From Trebouxia sp. TZW2008 (taxonomy: Eukaryota > Chlorophyta > Trebouxiophyceae > Trebouxiales > Trebouxiaceae): a DNA stretch of 64,000 bases. Under the pieces are notes generated by a model. It was not told where the DNA came from. It saw only the letters and a list, made by a program, of their open reading frames with translations, and made no database searches. The stretch spans positions 1-64,000 of the forward strand of contig BDIU01000340.1 of NCBI GenBank assembly GCA_002118135.1, read 5' to 3'. The position numbers were made by a program, and so were the translations under genes. This document shows, piece after piece, positions 1-10,291 of this stretch; position 1 is the first letter of the stretch; each line of letters starts with the position of its first letter.

Positions 1-959
1 CTGAGCACCCAGTTGTCTTGTTGTAAAAATTTGAACGCCTCTCTCCATTAGGGGAGAACACGAAATTAGTGTACCAATTGCAGCCAAACATGCTTTGTTG
101 TTGCATGCATAGCAGCATGCAATCAGCATCTCATGGTCAGCAGTTGCTGCTGCTGAACATACCGTTCTGTAAATTTCGTGTCAGTGCAACCTTGGCTTCC
201 AGCAGTATGAGACACTGCTGCGTGCAGCAAACACGCTGCATGGTTGCTGCATGTTCTTAGCAGATAGGCCCTACTGCTCGCAAGATTGAAAGCTGACAAA
301 GAAGATGAGGCTGCATGCATGCTTTATCAAAAACAGTAGCGCAAGCGGCATTAATTGCTCAAGCTTTGCATCACGAATTTGGAAATGCCCAAGTCTCGAC
401 GCAAGCAGGATAACTCATGACAAGCTGCGACAGTAAGCATTTTCGATGTATGTTACTTGGCCCAGCAGCACCAGAAATATCAATGCTTATACACATGGTA
501 CCTGAATCTACAGTTCCAAGCAGTCCTTTTCTGAACCCTGCACTTCATTATCAGGTCGGTAGCCAGAGCCTTGATCAAGAGTGGCAAAATGCATACAGTA
601 GCACTATCATGGTTCATATATGGCATGGTAGCACAAGAGGTGTCCATTCAGCATATGGTCCCTGTCCAATGACGTCTTTCCAGCAGAAGCATACAGCTCT
701 GACAGCTGCATGAACATATCCCTGATTGTCAAGACAGCCACCCAAGCTATCTGCTGCTAGCTGGTCATGGAGCGATGGCAAGACAATATGCTGTATTGAC
801 AGTATGACTGATTTTCAACTGCCCAACAAGCCGAAACGAGCACCAACTAGATAAGCAGAACTGTAAGAAGGAACTCTAGGTTGTTAGGCATGAGAGAGAG
901 AGAGCCTCTGTAAGCAGCAGCGGCTCGACAACAGGGCTGGACAGCTGCAGCAGCATGTG
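1..959. other. Left-edge region without a recognisable gene
   Basis: No open frame here resembles a known family or joins to neighbouring exons. It lies beyond the 3' end of the minus-strand dehydrogenase gene and holds only short TGCATGC-rich and GA-rich (near 890-905) stretches. A gene running in from the left cannot be excluded. Confidence 0.5.
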
Positions 960-3218
960 CTAGTCTTCTTGAATGCCTGCTGGCTCCCTGATGATCCGAG
1001 TTACTGCTGTCCAGTCCAGATCTGTCCAGCCACGGTTACCAGCCTGCTTCAAGTTGTCAAGCATGAGCTCAGCCATCGGCATCTTGACCCTACAGTCCTC
1101 TGCCAGGCACTGAATGAACCCTACATCCTTCAACCCCCCTGCATACATGAACTGCTGTTGAAACAATCTGTGGAATTTTGTACTGAAGAGCTGGGGCACT
1201 ATGGTGGCCGAGCGCAGAAACACAAACGTGGCTGGTCTATCTGATGGAGTGTTGGCAGCTACGTACTGACTCACTGAGCATGTGACCAGGCTGATCCATG
1301 CGCACTCACTAGGACATGGTCTGTTTTGTAACAGCTGTCCTTGCACTGTAGCACAAGCAGTACAGCCAAAAAAGACTTGTGTAACCTTGGTAAGCAACAC
1401 CAAAGGGCTGTCTGGCATTGCATTGGTTAGCTGCTGCTCACCTTCAACTCTAGCTCCAGGCACGTTTGGCCCCAACTGGAATTGATTGCGGGCTATCTTT
1501 TCCGCATACATGGGGTACAGCTGCCCTGGGAAGGAGTGTTGAATGAACTCAAGAACAGCCTCCCTGCAGCAGCGCAAGCATGTTTGAACAGCAGTCAGCA
1601 CTCAACAGGGAGCATGTCATACACGCGTTTGGCAGGATGCATCATGCAACAATGCCCTGTCAAAGACAAGTTACAGCTGGCATCTTTTCGTATCCACACA
1701 TGCTCAATACAATGCACTGAAGCCTCACTCACACCCCTGACCTCATGCCAAATGAGGCTGCTTGTGCATAAAGCTCTCAAACTCTGATGCCGGTGAATGT
1801 TGCAGCCGTAAATGGTAATGACAGGCAGCTGTGCAGAGACCAGAATTTGCACGCTCAATTGAGTATGCAACCTGTGTCTGTGTATCTGCACTGGATCAAA
1901 ATACAACACATTGATGCTGAAAGCGCACTCACAAAAGACCTCATGCTTAGCAAGACTCTTCTGCATGCATGCAATTGAAGGTTGCTGCTGGAGTTGCATG
2001 CAGACTTGGCAATGACAATAGAAACTGCAGAAGAGGAACAGTCATTCACCGTGACACACCGTTCTTCTCTGCAAGAGTCATGCCCTCTGCAGTAGTTTCA
2101 ATGACTGATGCAATGAAGAAGTTGCCACAAAGCTTCATGACACTGGCCATGTATGCCTCAGGACCAATGTGCAATGTGCCCCGCCCCATTGCATCAAAAT
2201 ATGGTTGCAGTCTGTCCAAAGCTTGTGCAGGGCCTGCTGGTGCCCACAGCACCTGCCCATCCATGGCAGCAGGGGGCCGCCCAAACACAGGTGCACAGAC
2301 AAAGGTCACCCCTGTACTTGATGCACACAGTCACTATTGCTGCCGACACATTGCACACACAGGTGCAAAGGCCAAACCCACTTCGTACTGGACAATGGCC
2401 ATGAGTGTTGCTGTCAACAAAGTGCAATGCAAGGATCAGTTGCTAAATTCACATGAGGTGCATGGTGAACACCTCTGGATTCAGTGACATCAGCATGCAG
2501 CTCAGACACAAAGCTGCCCAGCAACAGTTGTTTCTGACAAGCTTCCATACTTTGCATGTGCAATGAGCAATGCATGTGGATGCATGCCAAACATAGGTCA
2601 CCAGGAGTGTTATATGTGCATGCCAAGCTTGGCTGCAGCAGCTTCTTATGGTTTGCAGGTATAAAGACTGACCTGCAGCTTTGGCCTTTGCATCAAGCTG
2701 CCGTATTGTGTCAGGACATACTGTGCTACAGTCGACATATATGCTGCCATCTTGAGGTTGACCGCTTAAATAGTTTGTGAACACTTCTGTCAAAGCTTGG
2801 TCATTGAAGACACAAGAGAATGTTATTGAGCACTGCTGTCCGATTTTGGCTGGGCTTTCCACCAGAGAAGCTCCTTTGCCTGTCAGAGGCTCTGCTTTTG
2901 ATGCTGTGCGGTTGTGCACATAAAGCACTCCTTGATCTTGTTTGACCTTCTTCAGGCAATTGGTGGCCAAACCTGCAGGACCGTGCTGTGCTGAATTGCC
3001 GAGACATATAGTACTGATGGCCTCATGCCAAAGTCTCAAGCCAACGAAGACAATTGCAGCCTAGACAGGTGGTGTCTTGGCTTGCTGTGCAGGGCTGGCA
3101 TGCCGGTCAAACAGGCTATGCATTGCCACAGCGGAAACAAATTACGTCACTGTGCACAGCGACTACCTATCCCCATGCTCCCCAGCCCAATAAAGCCCAC
3201 AGTCTCATCGCGTGGCAT
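960..3218 (-). CDS. 3-hydroxyisobutyrate dehydrogenase-like NAD(P)-dependent oxidoreductase
   Basis: Five exons (3167-3218, 2673-2972, 2050-2311, 1442-1563, 960-1138) join in phase to 304 residues, the usual length for the beta-hydroxyacid dehydrogenase family. The first exon ends in the Rossmann motif GFIGLGSMGIG, with the last glycine split across the intron. The substrate signature DCSTVCPDT lies in exon 2, and the catalytic-lysine motif MKLCGNFF lies in exon 3. An in-frame TAG directly precedes the start ATG at 3218, so this start is well supported unless a non-coding exon exists. Family members reduce or oxidise 3-hydroxyisobutyrate, glyoxylate or succinic semialdehyde; the exact substrate cannot be read from the sequence. 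No obvious organelle presequence is present, so a cytosolic location is inferred. Confidence 0.86.
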
Positions 3219-3875
3219 CTATGCCGTTGTTCGCTTCCCAAGCAGAAGAGCAGTCAGTTTGACCCGTCACTACAGCTGACCGGCGGATGCTCTCCTTGCA
3301 TTACAATCAGACAGCCATGAGCCGCGCTCACATGCAATTGTGTTTGCTTTGCTAAAGCAAGGTCGCTGCGGGCCGTGGCTATGCAATCGCATGGTATGTG
3401 CATGCATGGCATACCTGGCTCAAATTTGCATGATTTAGTCAATGCGCTGTCCCTATTAGTACTATATTGCTCCTCTTGGCTACCACTGCGCACGCAACTG
3501 CTATTCAAACTGTTTTATTGCTTTGACAAAAGTCCAGCGCTGTCAGATGGCGCAGGACGACTGACCGCAGGCGGGCATGACACCAACGATTAAATACACA
3601 TGGAATTTACAAGCCGTTGGATGCAGCGTACGACTTTTGCGTATGCACGCGGTGGATGCCAGCTGAGCGTGTCTGCAGTAGCACTCAGCCTTGCGCCCAA
3701 CTCAAGTACGAAGCGTGTACGAGGTGCTAAGCTAACCCTTTGCTGTAGGTTGCATTGACTAGCAACCTCAGCTTTGCGAGACGGCTTTAATTTGGCGCCG
3801 TTGCCGTGTGCAGGTACACATCTACAAGGGCTCACGTCAACTATTTTAGCTTACAACTACAGCTTGCAATGAAAT
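3219..3875. promoter_or_regulatory. Divergent intergenic region
   Basis: This 657 bp gap separates the start of the dehydrogenase (minus) from that of the GT90-like gene (plus), so it must hold both 5' flanks. I see no clear TATA box or repeated motif. Confidence 0.4.
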
Positions 3876-5030
3876 ATGCGAAGTGGAGGGTCATGGACGC
3901 AGCGTGTTCGCGCGGGGAACACCTGCCTGGCGTCAGCAGTCTTGCTGACGCTGCTCGTCGCCTTCAGCGCCCTGTCGTCATACTTTTCTCTGTCAGCGCA
4001 ACACGCGAAGCATGCCCACCCTGCCGAAGACCATAGCGTCAGCATCAGGGTGCAAATGCGGACTGCTTTGGCAGCGGCTCCGTCCGCTGCTATAGTTGGG
4101 TCCAATCAGTCACAAGCCACCTCCAACCAAACCAGTGACAAGCCAACACTGAGGCAGTATGCCAGTGTACACTGCGCAAACTTCACCCGAGCTTACTCAC
4201 GGCTTCTGGACAGTCACATGAGTGCCTGGAGAAACGCCAGTGCAAAGCTTGATGCAGCTGCTGATTGTGAGCTGAATAAGACACCTCACCTCTTCATTCA
4301 GAACAACAAATTGTTCCTAGACAGACGGGCTGTTCCACTATGCCAGCAAAGCACATCACTACTGTTGCAGCACTTACAGCACCTTCAGATCAAGGTGCAG
4401 CTGCCTGACTTAGCTTTGTCCTTGAATGCTGACGTCATGACGGCACCACAACTTTCATTTTGTGCCCGACAAGACCAAGCAGAACTAGGATTTCCGCAAT
4501 TTCTGAAGGATCAAACAGTTTTGTCAGAAGTCAGGGAACTGGGTCAGGCTCATAAGCAGGTCAGCTTGTTGAGCAACATGACACCCAAAACACCTGATGA
4601 TCCTTCAGCCCAACTTTTGAATGCTACAGTTATTGACTTTTCCAAAGCCTGTGACAATCTTGCTTCCAAGTTATCCTCAGGCACTGCAGTTTTCAGAACA
4701 GGGCATGGCGAATTTCAGTGGTATCATGAGCTTTTGAAACCTTTCATCCATTTTGTACCTGTTTGGGCTAACCAAACTCACAACAATTTGCCTGACATGC
4801 TAAGCTGGGCCAGCAACAACAAGTACGCTGTATCTGTTATCAGTCAGCAGGCTCAAGACTTTACCAGATTTTATCTCAGCCACACTGGCCGTGAATGCTT
4901 TGCTTTCCAGGTATTGTTCAGGTTGAACTTGCTTGGATATGGCAACTTCAGCCTGCCTGAATCTGCCATTGACATTTCTGATTGTTCGTCGTTGCACAAA
5001 TGCCCTCAGCTGTTTACACAAAGTGATTAA
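3876..5030 (+). CDS. CAP10/GT90 (POGLUT-like) glycosyltransferase, type II membrane protein
   Basis: A single exon of 384 residues, unlike the intron-rich neighbours. Residues about 15-40 form one hydrophobic segment after a basic start, as in a Golgi or ER type II signal anchor, followed by a Ser/Thr/Asn-rich stem with several N-glycosylation sequons. The C-terminal half carries the spaced pattern of the CAP10 domain: a YHELLKPFIHFVPVW block, then LPDMLSWASNN and an ISQQAQDF helix. Family members (KDELC, Rumi/POGLUT) transfer glucose or xylose to secreted proteins or glycans using UDP-sugars. The N-terminal part of the domain is weakly recognisable, so donor and acceptor are unknown. Intronless structure could reflect retroposition; this is inference. 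Confidence 0.6.
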   Translation: MRSGGSWTQRVRAGNTCLASAVLLTLLVAFSALSSYFSLSAQHAKHAHPAEDHSVSIRVQMRTALAAAPSAAIVGSNQSQATSNQTSDKPTLRQYASVHCANFTRAYSRLLDSHMSAWRNASAKLDAAADCELNKTPHLFIQNNKLFLDRRAVPLCQQSTSLLLQHLQHLQIKVQLPDLALSLNADVMTAPQLSFCARQDQAELGFPQFLKDQTVLSEVRELGQAHKQVSLLSNMTPKTPDDPSAQLLNATVIDFSKACDNLASKLSSGTAVFRTGHGEFQWYHELLKPFIHFVPVWANQTHNNLPDMLSWASNNKYAVSVISQQAQDFTRFYLSHTGRECFAFQVLFRLNLLGYGNFSLPESAIDISDCSSLHKCPQLFTQSD

Positions 5031-5603
5031 TTATGCTTGAAGCCTGAGATAGGCCGTAAGCTCTATGTTGCTCAAAGCAAGTTGTATGTTGTGGTGTTAA
5101 TATGCCGCAAAAGTAGTTTACACTAGTATACTATCATAAGTATTCTTTTGTTGCTGAATATGTTTGAGATTGCTCCGTGAGCAAGTCAGCAGCCCTTGTG
5201 TGCTCAAAATCATTATGCAATAGAAAGCTCATTTGCTTCAGCAAGTCCACAAATTGTTGAGTTCATTTAAAACAATCCCAATTGACTTGAGACCTAGAAT
5301 GGATTTGCAAGAAACTTCATCACAGTTACATAGGCAAAAAGTCAGTCATCACATCAGCACCTCTGATGGAGTGAGCAACAGTGCAAGTTCACTGTTGCGC
5401 TGTTGATGATGAGGTAGGCTTGTAATTGTGCACTTCAGCTCAGAGTTTAGTGTTTCAACTTTATAGTATTCAAATGTTTAACTTTAAGGCTTGCCGCCCT
5501 CAGCCATGAACTGTGCTAGTGGTCATGACTGCCCTAAAACTCCATCAGTCTGACAATATAGCATTTTGACTCCATTCAGCAAACACAACTTGTTCATACA
5601 GTG

Positions 5604-5646
5604 TCCACCTAGGCTGTCTCTACTCCTCAGAGAGAGCCTAGGTGGA
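5604..5646. repeat. Inverted repeat (hairpin)
   Basis: TCCACCTAGGCT at 5604 is matched exactly by its reverse complement ending at 5646, and the stem continues past one bulged G. Loop about 9 nt. Located in the shared 3' region of two convergent genes. Confidence 0.7.
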
Positions 5647-5683
5647 AGCTCTGTGAGCTTCCTGTTATGATGCGTAGACTTGT

Positions 5684-5737
5684 CTCTGCTTTGTCCTCAA
5701 GTGGAATCAGCAGCATTGCAATGCTGACAAAGCAGAG
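5684..5737. repeat. Inverted repeat with inner palindrome
   Basis: CTCTGCTTTGTC (5684-5695) pairs perfectly with 5726-5737, and between them lies the palindrome AGCATTGCAATGCT (5712-5725). Weaker complementarity extends outwards to about 5660 and 5760. Confidence 0.65.
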
Positions 5738-5860
5738 CAATCTCTTCATCACTGCATCGTAGAGTGCACAGGATGCTTGAAGATCCGCTGTGACAGGCCT
5801 CTAGCTTGCTGACATGGATGGACCTAGCTGATTGTACTACATTTCAGCTTGACTGTCTCC

Positions 5861-8800
5861 TCAGGTACAGAAGTCTGAATCTGTTGTCTTCAGGAACTGC
5901 TTCTTGTGTGCCTCAAGGTGCATCTTGGCAAATTCCTGCACACAAATGCCAACACAGATCCAATTTCTGCTGCCCAGGGTTCACTTGCTCATTGCAGCAG
6001 AACAGAGCTTGGCAACAGCCACATACATGCTGCACAAGACAACAGAACACTGGCGCTTTGCTCAGTGATGGACGGCCTACTCTTCACTACCAAGTACCAA
6101 CTACAATAAATATTGCAAACAAAGCAGGCATGATAAGCACTGGCAATATGCAACAACATACCTTGACTAGGTGGGGAGGTTCCATTTCCGTGTGAAAGTG
6201 CCGACAAACATCTTCAGGAATTAGCTGCAATTGCTGTCCAGTAGACATGGCTTTCACTGTTATCTGGGCGGCCTTTTCCAGATAGTATAGATAGTCAAAA
6301 GCCTCAGCTACAGTCTCCGTGCACACAATCACTCCATGGTTGGCGTGCAGTAGAGTCCTCTTGCCATTCATGACGCGTGCAAGACGATCGCCTGCATGAC
6401 ATCTGGTGTCTATCTACAGCGCGGCCAAGAACAGGGCTGCATTCATGCAAACGGTTTGTGTTTTGCTGATTCTCCACTGCTGAGCTGCCAGAACACGCAC
6501 AAGTTAAGGACAAGATGGTGTACTAATGCAGACGTTGTTTGGCACAGCATATACAACACGAGCACCTGGAAAACATCTGCGTATATACAGCCTGATACCG
6601 CAAGTTGTATGCACGCCACCAGTTTGTGTTTCGCTGGTTTCTTACTTTGTCAAGCTGCCAGAACATGCACAAATAAAGGATGACGTGGTGCACTAATGCA
6701 GACACACTTCAGCATGGCTCAGGGGATGATTTCTCAGTTTGTTAAGCTGCCAGAACACGTACAAGTAAAGGACAACATGGTGGACTAGCGTAGATAGTGT
6801 TTAGCATAGCGTTGGGGCTGGGCGCTCAGCTTGTTAACCTGCCATACCATGCACAAGGGAAAGAGAACATGGTGTACTAATGCAGACAGTGTTCAGCATA
6901 GCTTAAGGGCGCAAAAAGCAGCTTGAAAGGGACAGACCTTCAAAGCCATCCAGGATCAGCCCTGTGTACTTCTTGTCATAGGCAATGTCATCATAGAATC
7001 GCAGATTGTTTTGATGGCACATTGGAAGCCTGCACAGCAGGATACGCAAAGCTATTTAGTCACAGCTTTGCAAGCTCACAGTCAGTAAATTGCACTGCAA
7101 GGCTGATGGCACGGTGCAGCATGGCGCCGCACAACACAGCACAGCACAGCGCGGCACAGCACAGCACAGCACGGCATGCAGCAAGAGGATGCTGCATGAA
7201 TGGTAGGCAGCAGATGACTGTCAGTGCAGCGCACTGCAAAGCTCATGGCACAGCGCAGTGAAGAGCAGCAAAGCACAGCATACTCCATGTCTTGCAGGGA
7301 GCAAAGAGCTGTGGCTCAGCACCAATGCATGAAGGCAGTGAGTCCAGCAAGAGGAAAAGAGTGATACTTTCAGTCAATGTTTTGTGCACGGCAAAGCTGG
7401 TGTCACAATACAGCAAAGCGAAGCGTACTGCATGTCTTGTAGGCAGCAAAGGGCTGTGGCCCAGGACTGATGTGTGTGGGCAACGCATCCAGCAAGAGGG
7501 TGCTTGAGATGCAGGCGGCTGTGTATCCAGAAGGCTGTTGCCTCTGGCTTTCCTTCCCCTCGCAACACCTTGCCCTACAATGCTCACAATGTGGCCTGTA
7601 CAGAGACTTTTTTCCCGTAAGGACACTTAATTAAGGACAAATTCAGTGTAAGGACAAGGCAGTTGAATACCACTAGTTGCATTACTGCATTCTGACTGCA
7701 GTAGTTTCTCTGAGTATACATTTTGGCATACAGACAGTTTTCTTGGTAACCGACGCAGTCACTTTCAGGAGAAAATATTGTAGTGTGATGCCAGGGTCAC
7801 AGGGTGCCAGGCAACATTGCATGACCTAGCTGTTGTGCAACAAGAGGTGTATCAGTAATTGCTGCAAAGCTTTGAGCTGCATGTCTGCAAAGTTGTCCTT
7901 CTGTGACATCAATGATGCAAGGAAAGCCAGGTGATGCTGTCTGCATAAAATATTGTGCTAGGACAGGACCAATACCAGCCACTGCAAGAAAGTGAGCCGT
8001 ATGCCTGCAAAAATACGCAACAATGCATGCAAGGGAAGGTGAGTGAAGCTGTCATGACAAGACAAGATGTTGAGCAGAACTCTGATGTGCATTCATAAGA
8101 AGTTGGCTTTACCTCAGAGTCTACTGTCAAAAGATTGCTTGCTGTCACCTGCAGCATTGCAAATTGTCCTCCTCAACAACCCCCAATATACAACAGCGGC
8201 CATGTGGGTTTTGCATGCAGTCAGAAACGGCCTCAGCAGAATGCAAGCAGGCAGCAATAGCTATGACAACTTCTGGAGACTGTCATAGCATCTGTACAAA
8301 GCTTTGTCTCAGAAGTGCTTTCACGCACATATTCAATTGTCATACAATTGAAGGAGAGTGGACTAACAAGCCATCAGGCATACTGCTTGTGGAACTTTGA
8401 CGCATTGCAAAGTTGGTGGGTATGCTTCTGGCTGCATCAGGCCTGTAGTACCTGACTCCACAGCAGCCCAAATGCAATAATGAGAAATTGGTCGGTGCGG
8501 CCAGGAACAACTGCTGTGAGGTGATTTTGAATTCCTTCGTTCCAGTCATTGTTGTTGCAGAGGCGGTGTATGGCAGCTAGGTCTACTCTCGCCTTCCACT
8601 CCTCTGCACAACATTTGTACAGAAGCTGAATGGTGTTGAGTATCGCCCAACTGCCAGGTCTGTACAGGCCCTGGTGCTCACCGTCGCTGCAGCCCAAAGT
8701 GTTCGCGGGATAGCACTCCGCTGTTTGGTGAGGCTCCTCGACAGTCACGGCTTCTTCGGTTTTCTTGACAGAGTGCGACTTGCCGTTCTGAGCGGAGCCG

Positions 8801-8922
8801 TTGTGTGACAATACCCCTTGCGTCTGACTCTCCGCAACCATATCGGTGCAAAATTGTGAGTTGCGAAGGCACGGAGCTGCAAAGCGCATCATTAACCTGA
8901 GATCGATGTAGCCGTGTCGCAT
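5861..8922 (-). CDS. Class II aldolase/adducin domain protein
   Basis: Six exons (8452-8922, 8113-8148, 7429-7574, 6938-7029, 6162-6391, 5861-5935) join in frame to 349 residues. Exon 2 is only 36 nt. About 100 residues of weakly conserved N-terminal sequence precede the domain, which begins near RVDLAAIHRL. The metal-ligand histidines are visible in GCVAHTHQSW (exon 3) and LLHANHGVIV (exon 5). Family members use a zinc ion for retro-aldol cleavage or epimerisation of sugar phosphates; others, such as adducins, are non-catalytic. This member resembles the stand-alone eukaryotic type with an LRFYDDIAYD motif, whose substrate is unknown to me. Introns 2 to 4 carry a MITE, a decayed exon copy and two tandem-repeat tracts. 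The ATG at 8922 is the first in frame; later ATGs at 8892 and 8889 are possible. Confidence 0.85.
6410..6905. repeat. Minisatellite in aldolase-gene intron 4
   Basis: Four diverged copies of a unit starting GCTGCCAGAACA begin near 6484, 6654, 6746 and 6838. The last two spacings are 92 bp and the first is about 170 bp. The array fills most of the intron. Confidence 0.7.
7123..7185. repeat. CAGCA/CGGCA short tandem repeat
   Basis: A run of CAGCA, CGGCA and similar 5 bp units in intron 3 of the aldolase-like gene. Confidence 0.7.
7278..7360 (-). pseudogene. Decayed partial copy of aldolase-gene exon 3
   Basis: Read on the minus strand, this intronic stretch matches the 3' half of exon 3 (7429-7574) and nearby bases. 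Both encode a PLAG start and an ATALC-LQDM end, but the copy contains an in-frame TGA and small changes. It lies about 150 bp downstream of the real exon in gene order, so a local tandem duplication is the simplest explanation. Confidence 0.6.
7601..7780. mobile_element. MITE copy 1 (pogo/Tigger-like ends)
   Basis: 180 bp flanked by TA at 7599-7600 and 7781-7782. It starts CAGAGACTTTTTTCCCGTAA and carries repeated TAAGGACA blocks with a degraded right inverted terminus. In intron 2 of the aldolase-like gene. No transposase is encoded. Confidence 0.75.
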
Positions 8923-9279
8923 TCTGGCAACGGCGCTGCTTGCGGATGCGACCTCACAACGATCTGCAGTGCTCACCTGACCACCGACGCGTTTGACGTC
9001 ACTTTGGCACAACGATTAAGATCAATCGACTGTGTATTCGTGCAATGAAAGCGTGCTAGTGTGAATGAAGCGCGGTCACGAAGGCGAGATCGGATCCGAG
9101 CAATGTCGTAGCTGCCGAGAGATTATTGTTGCTCCTAATTAGTCATCGCGAAGAGCTCGTTTCTGATTCCTGCGGACCAAGCGACCAGGAACAAAGGTGC
9201 AGCATTGTCTTTTGGCGCCAGACCGGCAGCTCCATGCAGCAGAAGCTCACCACTTCCAATGCTCTGAAGTTCTGCAGCG
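8923..9279. promoter_or_regulatory. Divergent intergenic region
   Basis: Lies between the aldolase-like gene (minus) and the TSNAXIP1-like gene (plus) and should hold both promoters. No specific element is recognised. An in-frame ATG at 9234 could begin an alternative first exon of the plus-strand gene. Confidence 0.35.
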
Positions 9280-10260
9280 ATGTTGAAGCTGTCAGCCTTG
9301 CAACCGCATCTGGCTGCAGCTGAGGCTCTTAATCAGCATAGTGCCTGGGCTAAGGGAGAAAGGTCCGTCACTGAGCTCGTGTCCTGGCTTTCAAGCGTCC
9401 ACGGCGCAGCTCAGCATGATATTGTTTCCTGTTTGCGCAATGCTTCGGCTTTGCCAAACAGCTGTGCTTGTGCAGAGGCACGAAGGAAAGCTGGCAGCAA
9501 TACCACAGCAAGCATGTCAGGACACAGGACTGGCACGCCCAGGGACAGGAGCTTGCCGGCAGTGAACCACCTAGGCGGCAAAATTCAGTCTGCATTCAGC
9601 TTGAGGTGAAATTGGCGGAGGCTCTAGATAGATGCGACAGCATCTTGCCCCCTCATGCAGATGACAGTGGCCAGCAGCTTCCAAACAAGCTCAGAACAGC
9701 TGTCTGCTGTAAGGTGAGCACGATAATCCCATCACAGCAGCACCCAGTGAGCATGTAAAGTGTCAAGCTCTGTTGCAAACCATAAAAGTTCCAGCTTGCG
9801 TACACAGTGTCACACGTGGACATCAGCAAGCGGACTTGACAGGTCTCACAAGAGAAGAGTCTTACAGAATGCTGCAGGTCTTGACAGACCTGTGCAATGT
9901 GACTGGACCTTTCAGCAAGGTGCTGAGCACTGTAAGGGATGAGCTGGTCAGGTCAATCTACAGCGAGTACTACTCCATGGAGCAGCAAGGCTTGCAGTTC
10001 AACCAGCTGCCTTACTTCAAGGCTGCTGAGCGGCTGGAGGCTGATAACCAGCATCTACAGCAAGAGAAGGAGGCATTCAAGAGGGTCTTGCTGCGACGTC
10101 AGGTGCTGAACAGCTTTCAGACAACTCAGTCACGACAGATACAGCATTCAGCATGCATACAGGCCGTGTTGCCAGATGTCGCATTCACCATGCATGCATG
10201 CATGCATGCTTGGTCACACTGCATGTGCCTGCATCCTGTTGGTGAAAGTCCAGCTGAGTT

Positions 10261-10291
<31 letters not shown>

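Larger units (their letters stand above)
5031..5860. other. Convergent 3' intergenic region with two hairpins
   Basis: The region lies between the 3' end of the plus-strand GT90-like gene and that of the minus-strand aldolase-like gene. No coding sequence is supported. Two fold-back structures occur at 5604-5646 and 5684-5737, described separately. Confidence 0.5.

Noticed and set aside
10184..10210. CATG/TGCATGC runs as regulatory sites
   Set aside because: Such runs occur throughout the window in exons and introns alike and appear to be compositional.
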